Source: Fluviicola sp. XM-24bin1 (GTDB lineage Bacteria > Bacteroidota > Bacteroidia > Flavobacteriales_D > Crocinitomicaceae). From it: DNA of 64,000 bases. Where the stretch lies: positions 141,959-205,958 of the forward strand of contig QCWI01000001.1 of assembly GCA_003149635.1 (NCBI GenBank). The letters are read 5' to 3'. Shown one piece after another: positions 37,401-46,363 of this stretch. A program made the translations under genes and the position numbers. The notes beneath the pieces are model-generated. The model did no database searches. It had not been told where the DNA came from and was given only the letters and a program-made list of their open reading frames with translations. The stretch's first letter is position 1; each line of letters begins with the position of its first letter.

Positions 37401-37888
37401 GTCGATTCAACTGGTTCAACTACCCATCTTACAAAGCACAAGCAGAAATCAACCCAGCACAAGACGATCTTGGACGTATGGTATTGAACCCTGACGTAAC
37501 GGTTCGTACACGAGGTGTGATGGAGAAATGTTCAATGTGTGTGCAGCGTATTCAAGCTGGTAAATTGGATGCTAAAACGGAAAATCGTCCAGTACAGGAT
37601 GGTGATTACACGACAGCATGTGCCGATGTATGTCCAGCGAACGCAATTACGGTTGGAGACTGGAACGATCCGAACTCAGCAATTCGTAAGAGCGCAGATG
37701 ATAAACGTGCATACCAAGCTCTTGAAGAAGTTGGTGTGAAACCAAATGTGTGGTTCAAAGTGAAAGTTCGTAACGAAGCAAATGATGCTTTGGCGAAAAT
37801 TCAGAAAGAGAAGCACCATGAAGAGCACGGTGAACACGGTGATAAAGGTCACGGTGGACACGGAAAGAAAAAAGAAAAAGCACATTAA
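34487..37888 (+). CDS. actB: Alternative complex III iron-sulfur subunit ActB
   Basis: A 1133-residue fusion of a molybdopterin-oxidoreductase-like region (without expected cofactor) and a ferredoxin-like region. RR at 50-51 in TGRRDFLKFLGF is a twin-arginine signal, and Cys69 in VAAC may carry lipid. From about 845, CFGCGSC, CHHCNHAPCETVCP, CIGTRYCANNCP, CSMCVQ and CADVCP supply the ligands of four Fe-S clusters. The last residues are His/Lys-rich. ActB sits in the periplasm and relays electrons within complex III. It follows actA by 30 bases. Confidence 0.95.
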   Translation: MGMNRKYWKGIDELHETPQFLESRDQEFPTQTSVEEFLGDDKLQESSTGRRDFLKFLGFSVAAATVAACEAPVNKAVPYVNKPENVTPGMPTWYASTYYDGISYASILVKTREGRPIFIKGNKDYGITKGGVNPRIIASVLSLYDSERITRPTIKGDSTSYTDLDKKVAAGLKSANKVVLVSNTVTGPTAMTAIGALKEKVGADKFQHIQYDATSYAGMREANKQSFGLTVNSMMAAPTEPVEGDEMADNAEPVMAAPADDGPGIIPSYDFSKAKTIVSIDADFLNSWLMPTVFAGQYGERRNPDGEWMNKHFQFESVMSVTGSNADVRGMIKPSQQANVIAYLLKEFNVSTSVSTKLEGSALKAAKKAANALKVSKDASVVVCGSNDVDVQMMVNKLNHVIGAYKTTINVNDPIKMFMSDDAAMTEFASSVAKGNGPDAVIFYGVNPVYTLPNGKDFAKGLKKIKTSVSMSLYADETASRCKYVASDLHALEAWNDFNVMGDHYAIAQPTIRPLHNTASAIESFLVWAGEETRPTSAERKDSKIVHDFMRGLWVENGMPLSNYTDEHTYWNMMVHNSCTDTTMVAPTQPDFIGNLSSVKAPAISGKWEVVMYQKSGMGIGQQANNPWLQEMADSLTKATWDNYITMAPRDMDDNKCEKFFDQENGLTLATLTVNGASVKLPVMPLPGQAPGTVGVALGYGRGADGEKIGMAAYQTAEYGGHVTDEKGNKATIGENAFALTSVSNGTYSLYGGGSLKVHADEKYLVAVTQIHGTAMGRNSVIRETTKDIYDNKDKSAYNPEYTLQKVDEHGHHVEAPIEEFDLWDAHPVENVGHRWGMTVDLSSCFGCGSCLIACQSENNVPVVGKTEVRRGREMAWLRIDRYFASTEEAAPGTRYDHEKSKMEWFADAENPEDNPMVVHQPMMCHHCNHAPCETVCPVAATTHSNEGLNQMTYNRCIGTRYCANNCPYKVRRFNWFNYPSYKAQAEINPAQDDLGRMVLNPDVTVRTRGVMEKCSMCVQRIQAGKLDAKTENRPVQDGDYTTACADVCPANAITVGDWNDPNSAIRKSADDKRAYQALEEVGVKPNVWFKVKVRNEANDALAKIQKEKHHEEHGEHGDKGHGGHGKKKEKAH

Positions 37889-37909
37889 TCGAAATAAAAC
37901 CCTGTTGTA

Positions 37910-39439
37910 ATGCATAAGGAAGCAGCAATTAGAGAACCCCTCATATTAGGTCACAAGACCTATCATGACATCACCGAAGACGTATGTCGCCCGATTGAGG
38001 ACAAGGCACCACGTATGTGGTACATCCTTTTCGGAATTGCATTGATCATCGGATTGTATGGTGTAGGATGTATTCTTTACCTACTAGGTACCGGTGTCGG
38101 TGTTTGGGGACTTAACAAAACCATCGGTTGGGCATGGGATATTACCAACTTCGTTTGGTGGGTAGGTATCGGACACGCCGGAACCTTGATCTCAGCCGTG
38201 CTACTCTTGTTCCGTCAAAAGTGGCGTATGGCGATCAACCGTTCAGCGGAAGCGATGACAATCTTCGCCGTATTTATGGCAGGTTTGTTCCCGCTGATCC
38301 ACATGGGACGTCTTTGGTTAGGATACTGGGTATTGCCACTTCCAAACCACTTTGGTTCTCTTTGGGTAAACTTTAACTCACCACTCCTTTGGGACGTATT
38401 CGCGATCTCTACCTATCTATCAGTTTCCCTTGTATTCTGGTACATTGGTCTAATTCCAGATTTCGCGACAATTCGTGACCGCGCGAAAAAGCCGATTCCA
38501 AAGAAGATGTACTCAATCATGTCATTCGGATGGTCAGGACGTGCAAAGCACTGGAACCGTTTCGAATTGGTATCATTGGTATTAGCCGGATTGGCAACGC
38601 CACTAGTATTCTCGGTACACTCAATCGTATCCTTTGACTTCGCCACTTCAGTTATCCCTGGATGGCACACCACTATCTTCCCTCCATACTTCGTAGCAGG
38701 GGCGGTATTCTCAGGATTCGCAATGGTACAAACGCTTCTACTCATCATGCGTAAAGCAATGAACCTTGAGGCTTACATCCATACGAAACACGTAGAGTAC
38801 ATGAATATCGTAATCATGGTAACCGGATCTATCGTAGGTACGGCATACATTACCGAGCTGTTCATCTCATGGTACTCAGGTGTAGAATACGAAGCATACG
38901 CATTCATCAACCGTGCAACTGGTCCTTACTGGTGGGCATACTGGGCAATGATGACGTGTAACGTAATCTCTCCACAGTTGATGTGGTTCAAGAAATTGCG
39001 TCGTAGCCTTCTATTTACGTTCATCATTTCAATTGTAGTAAACATTGGTATGTGGTTCGAGCGTTACGTAATTATCGTAACATCATTGCACCGCGACTTC
39101 CTTCCTTCATCTTGGAGCATGCACTACCCAAGTCACATCGATATCGGTGTGTACATCGGTACAATCGGATTGTTCTTCGTGTTCTTCCTATTGTTCGCGC
39201 GTTACTTCCCGGTATTGGCATTGAACGAGGTGAAATCAATCTTGAAAGGATCTGGAGAGTCATACAAGAACATGCCAGACGATCACCACCACGAGGAGCC
39301 AGCAGCTGTTGAAGAAGCACCAAAAGCGGAAACGCCAGCAGAGGAGCCGAAGGCAGAAGAATCAACTGAGGAGTCTTCAGACGATTCAAACGAAGGTGAT
39401 GCAGAAGAGAAAGAAGATAATAACGATAATAACGAATAA
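37910..39439 (+). CDS. actC: Alternative complex III NrfD-like membrane subunit ActC
   Basis: A 509-residue integral membrane protein with 8-10 helices, of the NrfD/PsrC family that binds quinol. ActC and ActF are the two such subunits of alternative complex III, and ActC is considered the quinol-oxidising one. The conserved His/Asp-rich face near GIGHAGTLISAVLLLFRQKWR is visible. The last 55 residues are a highly acidic, Glu/Asp/Ser/Asn-rich tail not needed by the fold. Confidence 0.95.
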   Translation: MHKEAAIREPLILGHKTYHDITEDVCRPIEDKAPRMWYILFGIALIIGLYGVGCILYLLGTGVGVWGLNKTIGWAWDITNFVWWVGIGHAGTLISAVLLLFRQKWRMAINRSAEAMTIFAVFMAGLFPLIHMGRLWLGYWVLPLPNHFGSLWVNFNSPLLWDVFAISTYLSVSLVFWYIGLIPDFATIRDRAKKPIPKKMYSIMSFGWSGRAKHWNRFELVSLVLAGLATPLVFSVHSIVSFDFATSVIPGWHTTIFPPYFVAGAVFSGFAMVQTLLLIMRKAMNLEAYIHTKHVEYMNIVIMVTGSIVGTAYITELFISWYSGVEYEAYAFINRATGPYWWAYWAMMTCNVISPQLMWFKKLRRSLLFTFIISIVVNIGMWFERYVIIVTSLHRDFLPSSWSMHYPSHIDIGVYIGTIGLFFVFFLLFARYFPVLALNEVKSILKGSGESYKNMPDDHHHEEPAAVEEAPKAETPAEEPKAEESTEESSDDSNEGDAEEKEDNNDNNE

Positions 39440-39442
39440 GAC

Positions 39443-39979
39443 ATGGCAGATAAAGTAATATATGCAATGTATGACGACGACAACGTACTGAAAGACGGTG
39501 CGAAGAAGTTGGTATCGAAAGGAGTAAAGGTATCGGAAGTATTCTCTCCGTTCCCAATCCACGGTATTGATCCTATCATCGGTGTTAAAAACACACGTTT
39601 GGGTATCATGGCCTTTATCTACGGTCTGACGGGTCTTACGTTAGCGACAATTGGGATGCGCTACTTCATGGTAGTGGATTGGCCAATGAACATTGGTGGT
39701 AAACCGAACTTTACATACTTGGATAACATTTTGGCATTCATTCCAATTTCATTCGAGTTCACTGTATTGTGTGCGGCACACGGAATGGCAATTACGTACT
39801 TCTTGCGTAACAAAACGCTTCCGGGAATGCCAGCGCAAAACCCAGATCCACGTACAACGGATGATCGTTTTGTAATGGAACTACGCACTTCTGAAAACTC
39901 TCAGTTCTCTGCAGAGGAATTAGAAGCCATGTTGAAAGAGACAGGTATCGTAGAGTTGGATCAAAAAGATGTAGCATAA
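39443..39979 (+). CDS. actD: Alternative complex III subunit ActD (DUF3341)
   Basis: A 178-residue protein matching DUF3341/ActD. A soluble N-terminal part starting VIYAMYDDDNVLKDGAKKL is followed by two membrane helices (about 53-70 and 98-118) and a soluble tail. It is a structural subunit of alternative complex III without redox centres. The gap from actC is three bases. Confidence 0.95.
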   Translation: MADKVIYAMYDDDNVLKDGAKKLVSKGVKVSEVFSPFPIHGIDPIIGVKNTRLGIMAFIYGLTGLTLATIGMRYFMVVDWPMNIGGKPNFTYLDNILAFIPISFEFTVLCAAHGMAITYFLRNKTLPGMPAQNPDPRTTDDRFVMELRTSENSQFSAEELEAMLKETGIVELDQKDVA

Positions 39980-39995
39980 TTATTCAGTTCAGAAG

Positions 39996-40787
39996 ATGAA
40001 AATGAAATTGAGAATAATAGGAAGTTTAGCGATCGCAGCAGTATCCACGTTGATCCTTGGATCTTGTGGAGGTGATCCGGATAGCCCAGGGTTGGAATAC
40101 ATGCCAGACATGTACCGCTCGCCTGCAGTAGAGCCGTACGTAGATTACGGACACATCAAAGAGCGTGAGAATCCTGAATTGAAAACGCGTTTGTCTGCAA
40201 TGACACCTCCAAATGGAACGATTCCTTACTACGGAACAGATTCAGCAGAAGTGTACCTAATGTTGCCATACAAGCACAAAGCGAACGACGAGTTTAGAGA
40301 AACACACGGAATGTACGGTGAAGAGCTTTCTCCGAAAAGTATCAACACGTACGAATTGGCTGCAACAGACAAGAACCCATTGGCATTGCCAGCAGAATCT
40401 GATTCATTGGCATACAAAGCCTTCTGGAAAGGAGCTGAGAAGTTATTCGTAGCGAACTGTGCACACTGTCACGGTGAGAAAGGAGACGGTAACGGCCCAA
40501 TGATGGCTAACGAAACGTACACAGGAGTTCCTGATTACAAAAACGTAGCGGCAACAGAAGGACAAATGTTCTACTCTATTTACTACGGTAAAGGAGCAAT
40601 GGGATCGCACAGATCAATTGTAAACAAGAAGGAAATCTGGACATTGGTTCACTACATCCAACGCTTGTTGAACAAAGATTACGGAACTGCTGATTTTGAA
40701 GCTGAGGCTGACACCGAAGGTGAAGAAGCTGAAGGAGAAGAAGTAGCAGATGGAGAAGAGTCTGAAGGAGACGGAGAAGAAGGATAA
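39996..40787 (+). CDS. actE: Alternative complex III mono-haem cytochrome ActE
   Basis: A 263-residue lipoprotein cytochrome. The signal ends in LILGSC, with the lipid-carrying Cys at about 24. One haem motif, CAHCH, lies at about 154-158, and the axial Met is probably in KGAMGSH. The final 40 residues are almost all Glu, Gly, Asp and Ala. In the complex ActE gives a haem c near ActA and ActB on the periplasmic side. Confidence 0.93.
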   Translation: MKMKLRIIGSLAIAAVSTLILGSCGGDPDSPGLEYMPDMYRSPAVEPYVDYGHIKERENPELKTRLSAMTPPNGTIPYYGTDSAEVYLMLPYKHKANDEFRETHGMYGEELSPKSINTYELAATDKNPLALPAESDSLAYKAFWKGAEKLFVANCAHCHGEKGDGNGPMMANETYTGVPDYKNVAATEGQMFYSIYYGKGAMGSHRSIVNKKEIWTLVHYIQRLLNKDYGTADFEAEADTEGEEAEGEEVADGEESEGDGEEG

Positions 40788-40828
40788 GAAACTGCTAAGA
40801 AGAATTTATAATAGACGAACGAAGTACG

Positions 40829-42034
40829 ATGGAATTTAAAGTATCAAGTAAATCAAACATGATCTCCTACGGTCTGATCATCGCAGGAATCCTAAGTTTA
40901 GTGATAGGTTTGGCAGTTCACAGTGGTGACGGAGATCTTTACGTAACGCGCATCATGGGTGGGTTGCTTTCCAACAGTTATTTCTATTTCTGTATTGCGT
41001 TAGGAGCATTGTTCTTCCTAGCGTTGAACTACGCAACGGAAGCTGGATGGTACGCATATATCAAACGCCCAATTGAAGCAATTGCTTTGGCACTTCCTTA
41101 TGGAGCAGGAATGCTTGCTGTAGTTCTTTTGGTAATTACAGTAATGGACGGAGCACACGTTTACGGATGGATGGATCCTGAATTGTATAAAGAAGGTGGT
41201 CATCATTATGATCCAATTGCAGCAGGGAAACAATTCTACTTGAACAAAACATTCTTCTGGATCAGAACAGTAGCATACCTTGCGACATATTTAATCTTTC
41301 TTCGCGGATTCCGCAAGCGTTCATTGGAAGAAGATCGCGTAGGTGGAACAGAAATTCACTTCCGCAACTACCGTAAAGGAGCTTTGTTCTTGGTATTCTT
41401 CGCAGTATTTAGCTCAACATCTTCTTGGGATTGGATCATGTCAGTAGATTACCACTGGTTCTCAACACTCTTTGGATGGTACAACTTCGCAGGAATGTGG
41501 GTATCTACAATGGTTGTATTGGTGATGTTGGTATTGTACCTAAAAAAGCAAGGATACTTGCCAAAAGTGAACGACAGTCACATTCACGATATCGGTAAAT
41601 GGATGTTCGCCATCTCTTTCCTATGGTCGTACTTGTGGTTCTCACAATTCATGTTGATCTGGTACGCAAATATCCCGGAAGAGGTAACGTACTACGTAGC
41701 TCGTATCCAGGATCACAAATTCTTGTACTTCTTCATGTTCATAATCAACTTCGCATTCCCAATGTTGATTTTGATGTCACGTGATGCGAAACGCCATGCA
41801 GGAATCTTGACATTCATTGGAATTATCATTCTTCTAGGACACTGGTTGGATGCTTACCAAATGATCGCAATTGGATCTCAAGGGCCAAACGCATACCCTG
41901 GATTCATTGAATTCGGAATCGGAATCGCACTTGCTGGAGTATTGCTCAAACTAGTTTTGACAAACCTTACGAAGGCACCATTGACGCCGGTGAATCACCC
42001 ATTCTTGGACGAAAGTATTCACCACGACATTTAA
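40829..42034 (+). CDS. actF: Alternative complex III membrane subunit ActF
   Basis: A 401-residue membrane protein with about ten helices, the second NrfD-like subunit of alternative complex III. The segments STSSWDWIMSVDYHWFSTLFGWYNFAGMW (cited as landmarks at about 194-222) and LGHWLDAYQMI are typical. It stabilises the complex and may contribute a proton path. It is the last act gene; coxB follows after 29 bases. Confidence 0.93.
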   Translation: MEFKVSSKSNMISYGLIIAGILSLVIGLAVHSGDGDLYVTRIMGGLLSNSYFYFCIALGALFFLALNYATEAGWYAYIKRPIEAIALALPYGAGMLAVVLLVITVMDGAHVYGWMDPELYKEGGHHYDPIAAGKQFYLNKTFFWIRTVAYLATYLIFLRGFRKRSLEEDRVGGTEIHFRNYRKGALFLVFFAVFSSTSSWDWIMSVDYHWFSTLFGWYNFAGMWVSTMVVLVMLVLYLKKQGYLPKVNDSHIHDIGKWMFAISFLWSYLWFSQFMLIWYANIPEEVTYYVARIQDHKFLYFFMFIINFAFPMLILMSRDAKRHAGILTFIGIIILLGHWLDAYQMIAIGSQGPNAYPGFIEFGIGIALAGVLLKLVLTNLTKAPLTPVNHPFLDESIHHDI

Positions 42035-42063
42035 TAATTTTTGATAGTATAACACACAGATAG

Positions 42064-43407
42064 ATGGCTAAATTGTTCGTATTACTGGTAATTATTTTGG
42101 GAGTTATAGCTCTTGCGCAATTGATGCGTGTATATGAGTTATCCTCAAAATTGACGAATAAGAAAGAGAACGAGATCACGAACCGTGACAACCGTTTGAA
42201 TGCAAAGCTTATGCTTGGATTCATGTTGTTCTTATTCATTGGATTCATCTGGTTGATGCTTAAGTATGGATGGACAGGTCGAGGGCCTGCAGCTTCCGTT
42301 CATGGTGAGCAAACGGATTGGTTATTGAACCTAAACTTCGTAATCATCATTATCGTATTCTTCCTTACAAACGCACTATTGTTTGTATTCGCTTGGAAGT
42401 ATGTGAAGAAGCCAGGAGTTCCTGCATTCTACTACCCGCACAACAACAAGTTGGAGATGGTATGGACGGTAATCCCAGCGATTGTTTTGGCTGTGATCAT
42501 CATCTTGGGTCTTCGTAGTTGGAATGAAGTAACGGATGATGCTAAAGATGACGCTATCCGCGTAGAGTTGTTCTCGTACCAGTTTAACTGGAACGCTCGT
42601 TACGCTGGTGTGGACAACAAACTTGGAAAGTACGATTACAAATTGACTGACGATGCTTCAAACCCATTGGCATTGATGACAACCGAAACAATCGATAAGT
42701 CGATTGAGTTGATGACATCTGGACCAAACGGAATTGAAGATTTGGAAGCGAAATTGAACGATCCAAAATTGGTGTTCTCTGATAAGATCCGTACGGAAAT
42801 GGAAGAGCGTTTGGCACGCAAAGAGCAATTGATTCGCTTGTTGCACCAAATGAAAGCACGTCACACAGGTGAGACGGACAAGCAAGCAATGGATGATTTC
42901 ATTACAGATACATTGTTCTTGTGTAAAGGAGAAAACTACGAGTTCACATTCCGTTCGAAAGACGTAATTCACTCGGCTTACATTCCTCACTTGCGTGCAC
43001 AAATGAACACGGTACCTGGAGCGATCACACGTTTCAAGTTAACACCGAGTATGACGACACAGGAAATGCGTGAGGAGAAGAACGATGAGAATTTCAACTA
43101 CATCCTCATGTGTAACAAGATTTGTGGTGGAGCTCACTACAACATGAACATGATTGTTGTTGTATTGGATAAAGCTGAATACAAGGCTTGGTGGAAATTG
43201 AAAACAGAAGGAGCGAAAGATCCAGCGAATTCAAAAATGTACACCACTTTCCCTGCAACGTTTGGAGAATCTTACTACAAGACACTTCAATCAGCGCAAG
43301 AAGAAATGCAGAAAGAATTGGACGCGGCTAAAGTTGCTGAAGAAGTAGAAGGAGAGGAAGGAGAAGATGCTGAAGGAGGCGAAGTAGAAGGAGCACCAGC
43401 AGCATAA
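42064..43407 (+). CDS. coxB: Cytochrome c oxidase subunit II
   Basis: A 447-residue subunit II, longer than usual. Three hydrophobic segments come first, including an N-terminal helix at about 1-20 before the usual pair. The CuA site is complete: His in VIHSAYIP and the C-x3-C-x3-H-x2-M set in CNKICGGAHYNM. An insertion of about 100 residues lies inside the CuA domain, a feature of Bacteroidota CoxB, and the C-terminus is a Glu/Gly-rich tail. It accepts electrons from the act complex and passes them to subunit I. Confidence 0.95.
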   Translation: MAKLFVLLVIILGVIALAQLMRVYELSSKLTNKKENEITNRDNRLNAKLMLGFMLFLFIGFIWLMLKYGWTGRGPAASVHGEQTDWLLNLNFVIIIIVFFLTNALLFVFAWKYVKKPGVPAFYYPHNNKLEMVWTVIPAIVLAVIIILGLRSWNEVTDDAKDDAIRVELFSYQFNWNARYAGVDNKLGKYDYKLTDDASNPLALMTTETIDKSIELMTSGPNGIEDLEAKLNDPKLVFSDKIRTEMEERLARKEQLIRLLHQMKARHTGETDKQAMDDFITDTLFLCKGENYEFTFRSKDVIHSAYIPHLRAQMNTVPGAITRFKLTPSMTTQEMREEKNDENFNYILMCNKICGGAHYNMNMIVVVLDKAEYKAWWKLKTEGAKDPANSKMYTTFPATFGESYYKTLQSAQEEMQKELDAAKVAEEVEGEEGEDAEGGEVEGAPAA

Positions 43408-43454
43408 GAAAAGATATTTATACTAGTTAGACTAAAAAATTAAATTAAGATAGA

Positions 43455-45260
43455 ATGGGGGCAGTAGCGCACGAAGCACACGGACACCACGACGATCACG
43501 GACACCACGAGGAAAGTTTCGTATCAAAGTACATCTTTAGTCAGGACCACAAAATGATTGGTAAGCAGTTCTTAATGACTGCTGTCTTCATGGGGGTTGT
43601 GGCAATGTTGTTATCTATTTTGTTCCGTATCCAATTGGCATGGCCAGGAGAAGAGTCTGAATTTCTTTCTTTCTTCCTTGGGAGTGATTGGGCACCGAAC
43701 GGAGTATTGAGTGAGGACATGTACCTCGGATTGGTAACAATTCACGGTACAATCATGGTATTCTTCCTTCTTACAGGTGGATTGTCAGGAACATTCTCAA
43801 ACCTTCTAATTCCATTGCAGGTTGGAGCACGTGATATGGCATCAGGATTCCTGAACATGTTGTCGTACTGGTTCTTCTTTATCTCATCAGTTTTGATGTT
43901 CGTTTCATTGTTTGTTGAGACGGGGCCAGCGATGGCCGGATGGACGATTTACCCTCCACTATCCGCCTTGCCAACTGCGGTACAAGGATCAGGGATGGGT
44001 ATGACACTTTGGTTGTTCTCCATGAGTATCTTCATCGCATCCTCATTGATTGGATCTTTGAACTACATCGTAACAGTATTGAACTTGCGTACAAAAGGAA
44101 TGTCTATGACGCGTCTTCCATTGACGATTTGGGCGTTCTTCGTTACAGCAATCCTAGGGGTACTTTCATTCCCGGTACTACTTTCAGCAGCAGTACTATT
44201 GATGATGGATCGTATGGCAGGAACAAGTTTCTACCTATCAGACATCATCGTACAAGGAGAAATGTTGACGCAACACGGTGGTTCACCACTCTTGTACCAG
44301 CACTTGTTCTGGTTCCTAGGTCACCCGGAGGTATATATCGTACTCTTACCTGCCCTTGGATTGTCATCAGAAATTATTTCAACGAATTCACGAAAGCCGA
44401 TCTTTGGTTACCGTGCGATGATTGGATCCATTCTCGCAATTGGATTCCTCTCATTCATCGTATGGGGTCACCACATGTTCGTCACCGGTATGAACCCATT
44501 CCTGGGTAGTGTCTTCGTATTTACGACCTTATTGATTGCTATCCCATCAGCGGTGAAAGTGTTTAACTACATCACAACGCTTTGGAGAGGATCGATTGTT
44601 TACACACCAGCAATGTTGTTCGCCATCGGATTGGTATCAACGTTTATCACAGGTGGGGTAACAGGAATCATCCTCGCGGATTCAGCATTGGATATTGCCA
44701 TTCATGATACCTACTTCGTAGTTGCTCACTTCCATATTGTGATGGGTATGTCAGCCGTCCTCGGTATGTTTGCCGGAGTCTACCACTGGTTCCCTAAGAT
44801 GTATGGAAAAATGATGAATACACGCCTTGGATACGCTCACTTCTGGATCACATTGATCGGAGCATACGGAGTATTCTTCCCAATGCACTTTGTTGGATTG
44901 GCAGGAGCGCCTCGTCGTTACTACGATTACTCAGTGTACGAGTCATTCGACGGAAGCACATTCGAAATGATGATGGACTTGAACGTAATCATTACCATTT
45001 TCGCAATCATCGCGGCATTGGGTCAGATCTTGTTCTTGTTCAACTTCTTCTATAGTATTTTCCGAGGGCCAAAAGCACCTCAGAACCCATGGCGTTCGAA
45101 TACGCTTGAGTGGACAACGCCAGTAGAGCACATCCACGGTAACTGGCCAGGAGAATTGCCTACGGTACACAGATGGCCGTACGATTATTCGAAACCGGGT
45201 CAAGAAGAAGATTTCGTTCCTCAAACGGTGCCATTGGCAGAAGGCGAGGAAGAGCATTAA
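43455..45260 (+). CDS. coxA: Cytochrome c oxidase subunit I
   Basis: A 601-residue haem-copper oxidase core that reduces O2 and pumps protons. GHPEVYIVLLPALG holds a CuB His, the cross-linked Tyr and the Glu of the D-channel, which marks an A1-type oxidase. WGHHMFVTGMNP supplies the other CuB ligands, and HDTYFVVAHFHIVMG the haem a3 and a ligands. The N-terminus is unusually His-rich (GHHDDHGHHEE). A terminator follows. No subunit III gene is adjacent. Confidence 0.97.
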   Translation: MGAVAHEAHGHHDDHGHHEESFVSKYIFSQDHKMIGKQFLMTAVFMGVVAMLLSILFRIQLAWPGEESEFLSFFLGSDWAPNGVLSEDMYLGLVTIHGTIMVFFLLTGGLSGTFSNLLIPLQVGARDMASGFLNMLSYWFFFISSVLMFVSLFVETGPAMAGWTIYPPLSALPTAVQGSGMGMTLWLFSMSIFIASSLIGSLNYIVTVLNLRTKGMSMTRLPLTIWAFFVTAILGVLSFPVLLSAAVLLMMDRMAGTSFYLSDIIVQGEMLTQHGGSPLLYQHLFWFLGHPEVYIVLLPALGLSSEIISTNSRKPIFGYRAMIGSILAIGFLSFIVWGHHMFVTGMNPFLGSVFVFTTLLIAIPSAVKVFNYITTLWRGSIVYTPAMLFAIGLVSTFITGGVTGIILADSALDIAIHDTYFVVAHFHIVMGMSAVLGMFAGVYHWFPKMYGKMMNTRLGYAHFWITLIGAYGVFFPMHFVGLAGAPRRYYDYSVYESFDGSTFEMMMDLNVIITIFAIIAALGQILFLFNFFYSIFRGPKAPQNPWRSNTLEWTTPVEHIHGNWPGELPTVHRWPYDYSKPGQEEDFVPQTVPLAEGEEEH

Positions 45261-45279
45261 TAAAGCATTTATCGCAACC

Positions 45280-45312
45280 AACCCTGACTTCGCAAGAACG
45301 TCAGGGTTTTTT
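45280..45312 (+). terminator. Rho-independent terminator of the act-cox operon
   Basis: AACCCTGAC (45280-45288) and GTCAGGGTT (45300-45308) are perfect 9-bp arms followed by T residues. The same arms recur at 60976-61008. Confidence 0.92.
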
Positions 45313-45337
45313 GTACATTTGAATAAAGCGGCGAGCA

Positions 45338-46363
45338 TTGGACGATTCATTTGATTACAGAGAGGAGGCAGAAGGCAGATCAAACGATCAGGATTACGAC
45401 AAAGTCTTACGCCCCAAACGACTCGAAGATTTTACCGGACAAAAGAAAGTCACAGAGAACTTGGAGGTCTTTGTGAAAGCTGCTACGCTTAGAAATGAAC
45501 CTTTGGATCATGTTTTATTGCATGGCCCTCCAGGATTGGGTAAAACGACCCTTGCGAATATCATTGCTAATGAACTAGGCGTTAATTGTAAGGTCACTAG
45601 TGGCCCTGTATTGGATAAGCCAGGAGATCTTGCTGGATTGCTGACTAACCTGGAACGAGGTGATGTTCTTTTCATAGATGAAATTCACCGATTGAGTCCT
45701 GTCATTGAAGAATACTTGTATTCAGCCATGGAGGATTACACCATTGATATCATGATTGACTCGGGCCCCAATGCCAGAACAGTTCAAATTGAATTGAATC
45801 CTTTCACGTTGATTGGAGCTACCACGCGATCTGGATTATTGACATCGCCTTTACGTGCTCGTTTCGGGATTAATTCCCGTTTGGAATATTACGATGCGAA
45901 GACCTTAACCTTAATTGTGGAGCGTTCTGCGAGTCTATTGGACATTCCCATTAATGAGGATGCCGCATATCAAGTAGCGAGTCGAAGTAGAGGGACACCA
46001 CGAATTGCCAATGCATTGCTTCGACGCGTACGAGATTTCGCTCAAATCCGTGGTGACGGTACGATTACCCTTGATATTACAGATCATGCCTTAGAAGCGC
46101 TTAATGTAGATAAGAACGGTTTGGATGAGATGGACAATAAAATCCTTTCGGTGATCATCGATAAATTCGGAGGAGGCCCTGTAGGAATGTCAACGATTGC
46201 TACGGCAATTGGAGAAAACGCAGGCACCTTGGAAGAAGTGTACGAACCCTTCCTCATTCAAGAGGGATTCATCATGCGCACACCTCGCGGTAGAAAAGTA
46301 ACAGAGAAAGCGTATAAGCATCTCGGTAAAAATTTGGGATACTCACAAGGTGGATTGTTCTGA
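45338..46363 (+). CDS. ruvB: Holliday junction branch-migration ATPase RuvB
   Basis: A 341-residue AAA+ motor that drives branch migration with Ruv[13 protein letters not shown] opens the core, Walker A is GPPGLGKT (about 64-71), Walker B is [19 protein letters not shown] is sensor 1 and [17 protein letters not shown] is sensor 2. A winged-helix domain closes the chain. It begins with TTG at 45338; the next Met comes too late to be the start. The next gene overlaps the stop by TGATG. Confidence 0.97.
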   Translation: MDDSFDYREEAEGRSNDQDYDKVLRPKRLEDFTGQKKVTENLEVFVKAATLRNEPLDHVLLHGPPGLGKTTLANIIANELGVNCKVTSGPVLDKPGDLAGLLTNLERGDVLFIDEIHRLSPVIEEYLYSAMEDYTIDIMIDSGPNARTVQIELNPFTLIGATTRSGLLTSPLRARFGINSRLEYYDAKTLTLIVERSASLLDIPINEDAAYQVASRSRGTPRIANALLRRVRDFAQIRGDGTITLDITDHALEALNVDKNGLDEMDNKILSVIIDKFGGGPVGMSTIATAIGENAGTLEEVYEPFLIQEGFIMRTPRGRKVTEKAYKHLGKNLGYSQGGLF

